Positions 49,084-59,100 of a DNA stretch of 64,000 nucleotides are shown in pieces. The stretch covers positions 1 through 64,000 of the forward strand of contig JAFIFV010000016.1 of the NCBI GenBank assembly GCA_020831845.1, written 5' to 3'. A program made the translations under genes and the position numbers. Every line of letters begins with the position of its first letter. Position 1 is the stretch's first letter. The notes beneath the pieces are model-generated. The model worked only from the letters and a program-made list of their open reading frames with translations. It was not told the DNA's origin and made no database searches. Origin of the DNA: Ectothiorhodospiraceae bacterium (GTDB lineage Bacteria > Pseudomonadota > Gammaproteobacteria > Nitrococcales > Aquisalimonadaceae).

Positions 49084-52000
49084 CTAGCCACCCGACGGCG
49101 GCAACGCAAACCAGGGCGGCAGACTGCCATTCAGACTGACCCCCCAGCGCCACTCCCCTCCTGCCTGGGTCCGCAACGCAAATTCAAAGTCCGCTTCCCC
49201 GGTGCCGGAATCGAAACTACCTGACACCGAGACATCTGCCGGCGGGGCGTTCAGGGGTGGGATGCGCGTGCTCCGCGGCAACACATGCCCGATGTTCTCC
49301 ACGATCTGCTCGCACACGCGCTCGAACACGCCAATTTCGATTTTCATGAACCCGGTGTTCAGGATGATCTTCACTTCGTTGCCGGTCGCAGCCGAAAGCG
49401 CTGCCTCCGCCAGGCTGATCGCCGCGTTGACCAGCGCCTGCGCAAAGTTCTGCGCTTCCTCGAAGAGCCGCAGTGTCCATGTACACACCTCGCCCACGAT
49501 CTCCGGGATCTGTTCCAGCAACTCCCAGTTCACCTGTACGTGGCCCTGTAGCTGTTCCGCCGACGCACTCATGTAAAGACGGTTGCGGCCCACGTCCAGA
49601 TGCAGATGCGCCTGGCCGTGCGCGGCATAGCTCACGCTGGCCAGGTTCGGGAAGGATTCGTCGTTGATCAGCGAGTTGCTCAGGCTGTTGGCGACATCCC
49701 CTGCGCTGACCGTGGTTTGCGGGATGTTGAGCGCGGCGCTGAGATCCAGGCTCAGGCTGTCACCATGGAAAGCGCCCTCCGCCGCCCCTTCCACCACCGC
49801 GTCACCGACTGTCAACCGGGCCACCCCGCGGAACCGCAGCCCCGGGCCGAAGCCCAGGCCGTCATCCAGTACATCCAGCGACACGCCGTCCCAGGCGGGG
49901 CCCGCCATGTAACGCACTTCCCCGTCCAGTTGCAGCGTGGCGCTGCCGAACTCCAGCGTATGCGCAACCCTGGCGGAGAAGAAAAGCGATGCCGCCTGCG
50001 GCACCACGGCCGAGGCCCCCAGCAAGCCCGCCGCCTGGGCGGAGCGGGAATCACCGGGCAGTACCACGCCACGCAGCCGGACGACGAAATCGTTCATCAG
50101 CTGGCCTGCACCCGGGCCCGTTCCATGGGCCAGCAGCGTCAGATCCAGGCCTGCCAGCAGCACGGGACGGTTCGGCACCAGGTAGTCCGGTGTGTTCCCC
50201 TGCCAGCGCACAAGGAGATCAGCCAGGTTCAGCCGACCATGGCTGCCCGGCAACACCTGCCCCGCAGTGGGTGCGGCAATCTCGAACAGCGGGCTGGGGG
50301 TGGAGGAACCGGCGGGGAAATCCGGCTCCGCCGCCGTCCAGAATACGCTCTTGCGGTGGAAGGTCTGTCCGAATTCCAGCGGCTGCTCCGGCGGGGGGTC
50401 GGCCGGCTGTTGAACGGCCCGCTCGATCACCGTGATGCGTGCCCGGAGCCGTTCCGCCTTGCCGGGTACGTCGGGTTCCAGCGCGGTGATCTGTGAGGGA
50501 AGAATGATCTCATGCAGCAGATGGGTGGAGACATGGCGTGGGGAGTCGTCATCGGGATCATCCAGGCGGTCCACGCCCCAGATCCTGAGTCGGTAACTCC
50601 CCGCCCGGGCCACCACGTCGAACACCGGGTTGGCACTGGCGACCGCATGCTGGAAGATCGCTTCGTCCAGCAGTCCGCCCTGGTCATTCCGGCACCGCAG
50701 CACAAAACCCTGAGAGACCCGACGCGTGTCCGATGCCTCCGGCTCAGCCACCGGCACATACGTCTGGCCGTTCAGGACCGATGTCCACGCCACACCCACC
50801 TGCCCGATATCCACCAGAGAGGTGCTGTACCCCGGATTGAACGGCACGGTGACACGCTGCCACGCCGGCAGGCCGGCAGCCTCGCTGACCAGACCCAGCC
50901 ATGCCATGGGGGCGTGGTCATGGGCGACGCCAAGTCGTTGCCCGATCAGCCCGGCCGAGACGATCAGTGCGGCGAACTCCTGTACCAGCGTCGCCGCGAC
51001 CTGCTCGAACTCTTCCCGCGTCACCTGCTGTGAGGCGGCCTTCCGAGCCAGTTCACTGAACCGTGCCGTCCAGCGTCCGGCATCGCGAAGGGGCTCCAAC
51101 AGGCGCAGCACCATCCGCTCCAGATCCGCCGGGTCGTTGCGCACGATTCGACCCTGCGGCACCTCCCGCGCAGGCACCGCATCCCGCGCCAGCCCGCGGG
51201 CCAGCTCAGCGATGCCGCGCTCTGCCGCGCGACGGCCAAATGCGGCAGCGATATCCCGCTCGACCGACGCCCGCAGAGCGTTCACTTCCCTCGCGGTCAG
51301 CACTCTCTCGGGCTCACTGGCGACCGAGCGCACAACGCGCAGCATCAGCGTCCTCTCGGCACCGCCGAGACCGAATCTTCTCGCGTGCTCCTCCACCAGC
51401 GACACCGGGTCGGGTACAGCTGCAACTGCCAGTCGCGGCTCCAGCCGGTCGTCCGGTTCGAACCTGATGGCGGCATGCACAAGCGCTGCGGCGTGGGTGT
51501 CTGCGTCCTTCACGAACGCGTGGTGCATTTGCAGACGCAGCGCGCCGCGGCGGTCTGCGTTCTTGCGAACCGCCCCCTGCAGAATGGTCGCGGGCAGCTC
51601 TCCACCCCCCCGGACCCAGCGCTGCAGCTCCGGCTCTCGTCTGGCCGACAGGCCGAGAGCCCACAGCCACGCCTGGCGCAGCCTGGGAGAACGCACGCTT
51701 CTCATCGCATCCAGTGTTGCCTGGACCGATCGTTCCATCGCGGCTTCGATCGCGTGCCCACCGCGCAACTGTGCAAGCGCATTGCGGGCCTGCTCCACGC
51801 TGGGATGACTGTCGAACAGCACCGCCTCCAGCGCGACCTGGGCTCCCGTCCCCAGCACCCCGGTGGGTGCGGTGGCCGGCGGCGGCACCGACCCTCCGGG
51901 CGCGTGACCGCCGGTAACGGCATCCTCAAGCCGTGGCCTACGCGAACGCAGTCTTTCGTGGTAAAGACGCAGTTCGTACGCCAGTTCTTCCGGTGTCAGC

Positions 52001-55000
52001 AGGCATGCCGCAACCACGCATCTGAAGCTGGCGCTCCCGAACCCCGGCAACCGGAAACCGCTCTGCAGGGTGTGGTGCATGCGACGGAACCGGACGGGTG
52101 CGAGACGGACCAGATCCGACTGGCGCCGATCCAGCTCCAGAAACAGCGCCTCGGCCTGGCTGGTGGTCTGCCCGATACGCTCCAGCGCGGTTCCGGCGGC
52201 GTCCGCGGCAGCCTCCTGGGCCGCTACCAGCGACCGCGACACCCCGCGCACCACCGGGAAAAGCAGATTCAGTGCGTCACCAAGATCCAGGCGCACCTGC
52301 GCCTCGAACGGAAACGGGCTTGCCTGCACCACTTGCGGGCCGAACACGGCCAGCACCGGCAGGTCGACACGCAGCTCCGCTTCCAGGTAGGCGATATCAC
52401 GCACCGCCGAGCCGGGTGGGATATGAAGCCCGTCCAGGTCCCCCTCCAGCACCTGCTGCCCCAGCAATGCAAGTTCGATCAGGGCGGGAATCGGCAGGCT
52501 GGGCACCGGGCGGGACAGACCGGCCTCGACACGGACCACGTGCGGAATGCGAGCCAGTATCTGGATCGCCTGGTCCTTGCGGGCGAGCGTGCGCGGCGAT
52601 ACTCCGGGGGCGCCGCCCACTGCGGGAGGCGTCAAGCCGGAATCCGGTGCGGGCAGCGGCGAGCCGGTATACAGATCCAGCATGGGCACCGCAAATCCGG
52701 GCCACAAGCCCAGCGCACCCACCAATGACCAGGGCGGAATCGGCAGGGCCGGCGGCACGGTCAGCGTCCAGGGGAACAACGGCGCCATCTGCGCAGGCAA
52801 CAGGTAGAGCGTGGTGCCCCGGAACTGCACGCGCAGCACCGGATCCACCGGCTGTGGCTGACCATTGGTGCCCACCAGCTGATCCGGCCCCACCTGCATG
52901 CCCCAGTCCAGCACGATCGCGGGATACATGAACTGCGTCATCGGAATCAGCGAGAACTGCCGCAGGTACTGGACGAACAGGTCCTGCTGCCTCAGCAACG
53001 GTTGCCCCAGCGGGTTTGCAGGATCCGGCACGCGTGGTATCTGAAGCACGTATTCCAGGCCCCGGTTCTGCGCGTGCGTGGCATCGGTGTCGCCGAACTT
53101 CAGGCTCCACAGCACGATGGGCGGCGCCTTCGCGGTCAGCTGGCGCAGTTCCACATCCATCCAGGCCGAGGGAATACCCTGCTGGCCAGGCGGCAAGCGG
53201 TAGGCGATGGGGGAGAAATCCGCCAGGTTGAGCAGCAGCGCGGGGAGCCCGAGCCCGGCTCTCAGCCGCAATTGCACCGCCGAGGGCGCCCAGGAATAAC
53301 CCACGGCGAAACCGCCGAAGTACAGATCCAGATGCTGGTCTTCCACCAGCACGTCGCCGTTGGGCCCCACCGTGCCGGCGGGGGCAAGCGGCAGCGAGAT
53401 GAACGGCACTGTCTCGGCCGCGTCGCCAGCGAAGGGGGGCTGCAGCTCGATGTAGATACTGGTGGCGGTGACGCCCAGCACCGCGGTCGGTCCGGGCAGC
53501 GGCAGCACGTCGTTCAGCAGCGGCGGCAGTTGCACCACCTGCAGCCCTCCGCTGGCACCCACCTCGAGGCCGCCGGTCCCGAAGGCGAAGCGCAGTTGCA
53601 GATTCCGGCCCTCGAACACCATGAACGGCTCGCCCTGCTCGCCGGCCAGGGTGCTGAAAATAACGTTCCATTGCTCCAGCATCTCCTGGATCTGTGCATC
53701 CTGCGCAGGGTCGCCGGCGAACAGCTCTGCCCGTACCTGCTGGAGCAGCGCCTGCACATCCACGAAGCCCGGATCCGGGCCCGGCACGCTGATGCGGATG
53801 GGGTCCTCGACGCCTGCCGCCAGACGCAGGGTGGGAAGGCCGCCGGCCAGCTCGAAGTAGAGCCCGGCGTCGAAGATTTCGCCCAGCACCCGGGCCACGA
53901 CGCCGGCATGCAGGTACAGTTCCGGCCCGCTGGCCGGCAGCGACACCTCGAACACGAGCACGTCCGGCCTGAGCGCGAAGGGACCTTCACCGGGGCTGTG
54001 ATCCAGGGCGAGCGTGCTGGAGCGTTCCACGGGGCTGCCGTCCGTCGGCGCGTCGACGGGCGTTTCCACGGGCGGCGGCGAGCCTTGTCCGGTCACACCC
54101 GCCAGCGTTTCGAACAGGTCGATCCAGCGATCCTCCGCGGCACGAAGCTCGATGCGCAGCGTTGGCGCCTGGCAGGGCGCCTCCTCGTCGGTCTCGGTCA
54201 ACGGCAGACAGATCCGCAGCCGGCCGCGCGTGTCGGCCACGGCCGTCTGGATCGTGTCCACCAGCGACTGCCACTGGGCCGGCACATGAAAGGCCTGCTC
54301 CAGGGCCTCGAACAACGACTCGTCGGCCAGCACCGCCTCGGCGGTGATACTGAATGCGGCACCGAGGGTGACTTCGAAGCGCTCAGGACGCAACAGCGTA
54401 ATCGGTGGATGGCCGGGCACCGGCAGGCGCACTGGCGGGAAGCCGCCTTCCGCCGTCAGCTTCAATTCGGGAACGCTCCCGCCGGCAGACTGCAGCGCGA
54501 ATTCACAGCGCACGTCCGACATCGACGGCAGCACATCCGCGCCGCCGATACGCCGCCAGGCGGAACGGATCCGTGCCTGACCGCTGGCCGTGGGCATGCC
54601 CCCCGGCTCCAGCGGCAGGGCCAGGTGGACGGCGGCATCGGCAACGTCCAGCGGCAATGGGCCCAGGGGCCCCGAGTAGCGGCTGTAGCGATCCACTAGC
54701 GAGGCGTTTGCCTGCCCGGTACCGCCCGCCAGCTCCACCAGTTCCAGGTCCAGCATCAGGCGCGGGGAATTACCGCCCAGCTCCGCATGCAGGGCGACCC
54801 GCAGATCCGGAAGCATCAAGGCCGCAGCGCCGGCGCTCTCCACCCCGGGCAGCATGCCCACCGCGCCGTCCAGCGCCAGCGCCACCTGCCGCCACGACTG
54901 CACGAACCGGGCACGCAGAGCGAGTTGCCAGGAACGCGACGCGCTGTCGTCGCTAGCGGGGGGCCGGACCAGCGTGAGATGCAGATCGGCCGGGGGCAGG

Positions 55001-56070
55001 CCGAAGCGATTGACCCCCGGTGCCGGTACCGGGCCGCCGGTCTGCACCATCAGGCTCAGCCGGTCCTCGCCTTCGGGCTCATGGACGAACAGGGCCTGCG
55101 CCTCGACGCTGCCGCTGAAACCTTGCGATAGCGCCGGCCCGGCATCCAGCGACAACGCCAGTGTGGCCTCGCCCTCCACTTCAAGCCGCAGCCCCGGGCT
55201 GCTGCCCTGATCCAGCCGCACGTCCGTGAGTTCCGCGCGCAGCAACAGCGCGAGCCCGCCGACGCCCTGCGGCAGGTTACCCTCAACCATCATCTGGTCT
55301 GTGACATGCAGTCGTTCAAGGGTGAGATCCGTCTGCCCGGCCAGCGAACGCACGTTTCCGTGAATCCGCATCGCGCGCCCCGCCGCAACCGACATGCCGA
55401 AGAACCGGCCCTCGGCGGCGAAACCCAGTGCCGCATCCAGCTCGGCGGTCCACGCGCCCTGCAGGGCGGCGGCGGGATCATCCAGCAGATCGGACACCGG
55501 CGGCAGACTTGCCGTATGAATGGTGAACGCCAGGGACCCGCTGGCGCCTTCCAGGCTGAACGGGCCGGAACCAGCCCCTGCCTCCGCGGTGGCCTCCATG
55601 TGCAGCAGCAGTCGCGCGTGCTGCACCGTCAAGGTCTCGCCACCGCCGCGCAGCCGCAGGGTGGCCCCCAGCCAGGCGGAACCACTGGCGGCCAGGCCGG
55701 GCAACCGGACCGGCGCCGCCGACAGGGACTGCACCCCCACCAGGTCAACGCCGTCGGCACGACAGACCGCCACCCATGCGACACCGGCCGCAGGAACGCC
55801 GTCACTGACACGCAACCAGACCACGCCCTGCTCGCCGATATCATCCCGTATCGACGCGACATCCGCCGCCAGACCGGTAGCACCCGGTGTATCGACGCCG
55901 TCCAGCAGCGCCTGGAACAAGGCCTCCGGAATCACCTCCTCGTCCGCTGCTCCGAACCCCAGTGCAACGGCCAGCGCGCCAACACCGCCCTCGGCGGTTA
56001 CCACCGGCAAACCGTTGGCAGCGCGGCGGAAGGACAGTGACTGCAGTTCGGCGACCGGCTGCACGCTCAT
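49084..56070 (-). CDS. Giant beta-rich protein of unknown function
   Basis: 2328 residues, start ATG 56070 with CGGAG six bases upstream (an earlier ATG at 56136 is less likely). No signal peptide or membrane helix. Residues 1-1270 are dense in short alternating hydrophobic strands (for example LRLEVEGEATLALSLDAG, LALRARFVQSWRQVALALDG), like beta-taco or lipid-transfer proteins such as AsmA/TamB, or large DUF6603-type proteins; I cannot decide. A proline-rich zone with many PPALPIPPWS-type turns lies near 1160, helical segments around 1330-1750, then beta-rich again, ending in a strand-rich tail. It lies 79 bp after a giant phosphoesterase-containing gene. Codon use looks like the neighbours. 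Function unknown. Confidence 0.8.
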   Translation of the reverse strand: MSVQPVAELQSLSFRRAANGLPVVTAEGGVGALAVALGFGAADEEVIPEALFQALLDGVDTPGATGLAADVASIRDDIGEQGVVWLRVSDGVPAAGVAWVAVCRADGVDLVGVQSLSAAPVRLPGLAASGSAWLGATLRLRGGGETLTVQHARLLLHMEATAEAGAGSGPFSLEGASGSLAFTIHTASLPPVSDLLDDPAAALQGAWTAELDAALGFAAEGRFFGMSVAAGRAMRIHGNVRSLAGQTDLTLERLHVTDQMMVEGNLPQGVGGLALLLRAELTDVRLDQGSSPGLRLEVEGEATLALSLDAGPALSQGFSGSVEAQALFVHEPEGEDRLSLMVQTGGPVPAPGVNRFGLPPADLHLTLVRPPASDDSASRSWQLALRARFVQSWRQVALALDGAVGMLPGVESAGAAALMLPDLRVALHAELGGNSPRLMLDLELVELAGGTGQANASLVDRYSRYSGPLGPLPLDVADAAVHLALPLEPGGMPTASGQARIRSAWRRIGGADVLPSMSDVRCEFALQSAGGSVPELKLTAEGGFPPVRLPVPGHPPITLLRPERFEVTLGAAFSITAEAVLADESLFEALEQAFHVPAQWQSLVDTIQTAVADTRGRLRICLPLTETDEEAPCQAPTLRIELRAAEDRWIDLFETLAGVTGQGSPPPVETPVDAPTDGSPVERSSTLALDHSPGEGPFALRPDVLVFEVSLPASGPELYLHAGVVARVLGEIFDAGLYFELAGGLPTLRLAAGVEDPIRISVPGPDPGFVDVQALLQQVRAELFAGDPAQDAQIQEMLEQWNVIFSTLAGEQGEPFMVFEGRNLQLRFAFGTGGLEVGASGGLQVVQLPPLLNDVLPLPGPTAVLGVTATSIYIELQPPFAGDAAETVPFISLPLAPAGTVGPNGDVLVEDQHLDLYFGGFAVGYSWAPSAVQLRLRAGLGLPALLLNLADFSPIAYRLPPGQQGIPSAWMDVELRQLTAKAPPIVLWSLKFGDTDATHAQNRGLEYVLQIPRVPDPANPLGQPLLRQQDLFVQYLRQFSLIPMTQFMYPAIVLDWGMQVGPDQLVGTNGQPQPVDPVLRVQFRGTTLYLLPAQMAPLFPWTLTVPPALPIPPWSLVGALGLWPGFAVPMLDLYTGSPLPAPDSGLTPPAVGGAPGVSPRTLARKDQAIQILARIPHVVRVEAGLSRPVPSLPIPALIELALLGQQVLEGDLDGLHIPPGSAVRDIAYLEAELRVDLPVLAVFGPQVVQASPFPFEAQVRLDLGDALNLLFPVVRGVSRSLVAAQEAAADAAGTALERIGQTTSQAEALFLELDRRQSDLVRLAPVRFRRMHHTLQSGFRLPGFGSASFRCVVAACLLTPEELAYELRLYHERLRSRRPRLEDAVTGGHAPGGSVPPPATAPTGVLGTGAQVALEAVLFDSHPSVEQARNALAQLRGGHAIEAAMERSVQATLDAMRSVRSPRLRQAWLWALGLSARREPELQRWVRGGGELPATILQGAVRKNADRRGALRLQMHHAFVKDADTHAAALVHAAIRFEPDDRLEPRLAVAAVPDPVSLVEEHARRFGLGGAERTLMLRVVRSVASEPERVLTAREVNALRASVERDIAAAFGRRAAERGIAELARGLARDAVPAREVPQGRIVRNDPADLERMVLRLLEPLRDAGRWTARFSELARKAASQQVTREEFEQVAATLVQEFAALIVSAGLIGQRLGVAHDHAPMAWLGLVSEAAGLPAWQRVTVPFNPGYSTSLVDIGQVGVAWTSVLNGQTYVPVAEPEASDTRRVSQGFVLRCRNDQGGLLDEAIFQHAVASANPVFDVVARAGSYRLRIWGVDRLDDPDDDSPRHVSTHLLHEIILPSQITALEPDVPGKAERLRARITVIERAVQQPADPPPEQPLEFGQTFHRKSVFWTAAEPDFPAGSSTPSPLFEIAAPTAGQVLPGSHGRLNLADLLVRWQGNTPDYLVPNRPVLLAGLDLTLLAHGTGPGAGQLMNDFVVRLRGVVLPGDSRSAQAAGLLGASAVVPQAASLFFSARVAHTLEFGSATLQLDGEVRYMAGPAWDGVSLDVLDDGLGFGPGLRFRGVARLTVGDAVVEGAAEGAFHGDSLSLDLSAALNIPQTTVSAGDVANSLSNSLINDESFPNLASVSYAAHGQAHLHLDVGRNRLYMSASAEQLQGHVQVNWELLEQIPEIVGEVCTWTLRLFEEAQNFAQALVNAAISLAEAALSAATGNEVKIILNTGFMKIEIGVFERVCEQIVENIGHVLPRSTRIPPLNAPPADVSVSGSFDSGTGEADFEFALRTQAGGEWRWGVSLNGSLPPWFALPPSGG

Positions 56071-56149
56071 TGCCGACTCCGGGATCCCGCGTTCCCCGCC
56101 GGGCGAGCCGATGCTCCGGCAGATGCGCGGTGGCAAGGACCGTTCGGCT

Positions 56150-59100
56150 TCATCCGCCCGACTCCTGCAACTGCACCGTCAGCGTGACAGTGCCGCCCTG
56201 CAGGGTCAGGCTCGCCCGCAGCGAAATGCCTCCCGGCAACTGGGAATCCAGCTCGCCGAAAGGCAAGGTGGCGGCCATCGAGAGCAGTGCCGCCAGCAGC
56301 GGCGCGCGACCCTGCAACATGCGCAGTTCCGAGGGCAGCCTGGTGGGGTCCGCTCCAAGCATGGGCAGGCGATTCAGGGCCACGAACGCGGCGGCGGCGA
56401 ACTGTGCCGCCCGATCTCCGCCGATCTGCTGGAACAGCTCCAGCAACAGCGCAAAACGCTCGGCGCTCTCGCCGTCCACCGGCAGCGCCACCTGGAAGGT
56501 ACGCCCGTTCACACTGGCAATCGCGCCGGCCCGCCGTTGAACCAACACTGCCACCAGGCGCAGGAAGAAGCCGTGGAGATGCGCCATCTGTTCGCCGGCA
56601 TCGCGAATCGCGTTCTGGCCGGAGGCCGGGTCCAGCGTGTCCACTCGCTTCAGCACGAGCACCGGCACGTTCCCCTGGACCCCGTGCAGGCACATGATGG
56701 ACTCCAGCGGCAAGGACACCACGCCGGGCACGTACAATTGGCCCAGGGCCTCCTTGAAACGTTGTCCGAGGAAGTCGCCGGCCTCGTTCAGACGTTCGGC
56801 AATCCATGCCAGTGGTGTGGAGGCCGGTAGGCCGGCTGACAGGTTCTCGATCCACACCCTGACCTCGGGGTCCAGCTCCTTGAGTTCCCAGTCCATGGTT
56901 TCCGGGCCGCGACTGTTCGGCGTGAAGTAGACTGCGCGCGCCTGCCCGGACTCGGTGATCTCGATGCCCCAGACCACCCCGCGGAACCAGCTCGCGGTGC
57001 CGGTGTTGTAGTAGTGGCTGCGGACGGGCAAGCGGATGCCGGTGTCGGTGGTGAAATCCATGCCCAGCGGCAGCATCGCGTTGACCGTGCCCTGGGCGGC
57101 TTCCACCAGCGGGCGCAGCGGCGCGGCCAGCGGATCCGGTATCTGGTAGTAGGGCTGGCTCTGCGGTGTATGCGTGTGGCCCAGGCACAGATGGTTGCGG
57201 ATGCCTTCCAGGCGCGGCCAGTTGCCGGGCACCAGTTCCGGATTGCCGTTGGCATCCCGCTTGACCACCTCGCGATCGTCCACGGTCTCCCACACGGGCT
57301 GTTCCAGCGGCATCAGGAAGTTGCCGAGCAGAATGGCCAGGGATTCCGAGAACATGATGTCGTCGATGGGCAGCCGGGTGCTGTCATCCTGATGCTGGAT
57401 CTCGTGTGCCATCTGCAAGGACACGTTGTCCGCCAGCCAGCTGTTGGCCACTGGCGCGCGGGCCAGCATCCTGCGGAAGTCGATCAGCGAACTGCCACCC
57501 AGCGCAATGCCCTTCAGATCCATGAACGGGTCCATCAGTTGATCGATCGGCACGCCCACGCCGTTGGAGATCAGCTTGCCGATCACCGCGGTTTCGTCAT
57601 GGTTCCAGATATCGAACTGGTGCCCGTGGCAAACCAGCATCGGCTTTTTCTCGGTGTAAGCCGCCGCATCCATGCCCAGGCGCCCGACCAGCATGTCGTT
57701 CACCGCCTGCTGTGGATACGCGGGAACGGACCAGACGTCACCAACGAGTTCCAGGAAGCCTTTCTCGCCCATGGTCTTGACGCCGTCGATAACCAGGAAG
57801 TCATGCAGCAGCAGCGTGGGTATGCTGGCAGGCACACTGGCTGCCAGCTCCGGCCGGGCGGATTCGGCCACTTCCTTCCAGCGCCACTGCAGCCAGGGAA
57901 GGGTCACCCCGCCCTGCTGCTCGGGCGTCATCATCTCCCTCAGGTAGGAGTCATGGTTGCCCATCACGCGGTAGTAGCGGCCTTGCAGAAACAGCTCCCA
58001 GAGGTCCGCGTAGATCTCCCTGTGGGTTTCCATGATGGCTTCCATCTTCGCCGCAGGCGTGTCGTACTCGAAGGCCTCACGGATGTACCACAGTTCCTCG
58101 CAGTCGCCGTTCTCGATCAGCGTGTAGCCGTTGTCGCGCACCCATTCCAGGACCTGCCGGTATAGCGCGCTGTTATCGAGGAAATGATGGATGGAGCCGA
58201 ACTGCACGCGGCCCTGGTCATCGCTCTCGGCATCGCGGTGAATGTCGCTGACAATCAGATACCTGGTTCCGGCATCGGGTTCGTGCAGGCGGGACGTCAC
58301 CAGATCCTCGTCTTCCTCCACATTCTTCCAGACCAGTTGGGCGAACAGGCCGGGGGACTTGCCGAAGCTGAAGGCGATGGATGCGGGGATGAGCAGCAGC
58401 GCGGATGCAGGGAATCGGCGCACCAGGTTGAGCATGGCCCATTCCCGCTCCAGGGCCAGCGCGCGCTCCGCCGGGTCGGTGAACGATTCCAGTTCCATGG
58501 ATGCGAACAGCCCGTGGAACATCGCCAGGACATTCGCGCCCAGGGTTTCCACCCCTTCCAGCATGGCCCGCAGCGCATTGACCGTCGGCACGCCCACGCC
58601 GGGAAGCCGGTCCCAGCCGGCGGTGGGCGCAAGCGCCAACGGCCCCACCGCCAACGCCGCCAGAACCCGACCTACCAGCCAGTCGATCAGTGGCACCCGG
58701 GCACTGCCCTGCAACCCCGGGGGCATCGGTAACGGTGGTGACAGCACCTGCAGCGCGGGGCTGCGCTGGGAGGGACGCAGCAGATCGAAAACAGCCACGG
58801 CGACCTGTCCCGGCAGGATGGTGCCCGGCAGATGCTGCGCCGCCGCGGCGATGACCCGGGCACAGAAACCGGCGAACTCCGGCAGGCGCGCGGCGGGAAT
58901 AGTCGGGGCCAGTTCCAGCAACGCCCGCGCCAACGGCCCGGGTTGTACGGGCAAGGTATCCGCCCGCGCAAACAGCCCGCCGGCAAGCATCGGCAACGAT
59001 TCCGGCGCCAGTTCGTAAAGGCGATGCAGCAGCCGAACCAGTGCGGCCCGGGCTTCGACGCCAGACGCCAGTCCCGGTACACCCACCGAATACCAGAGAT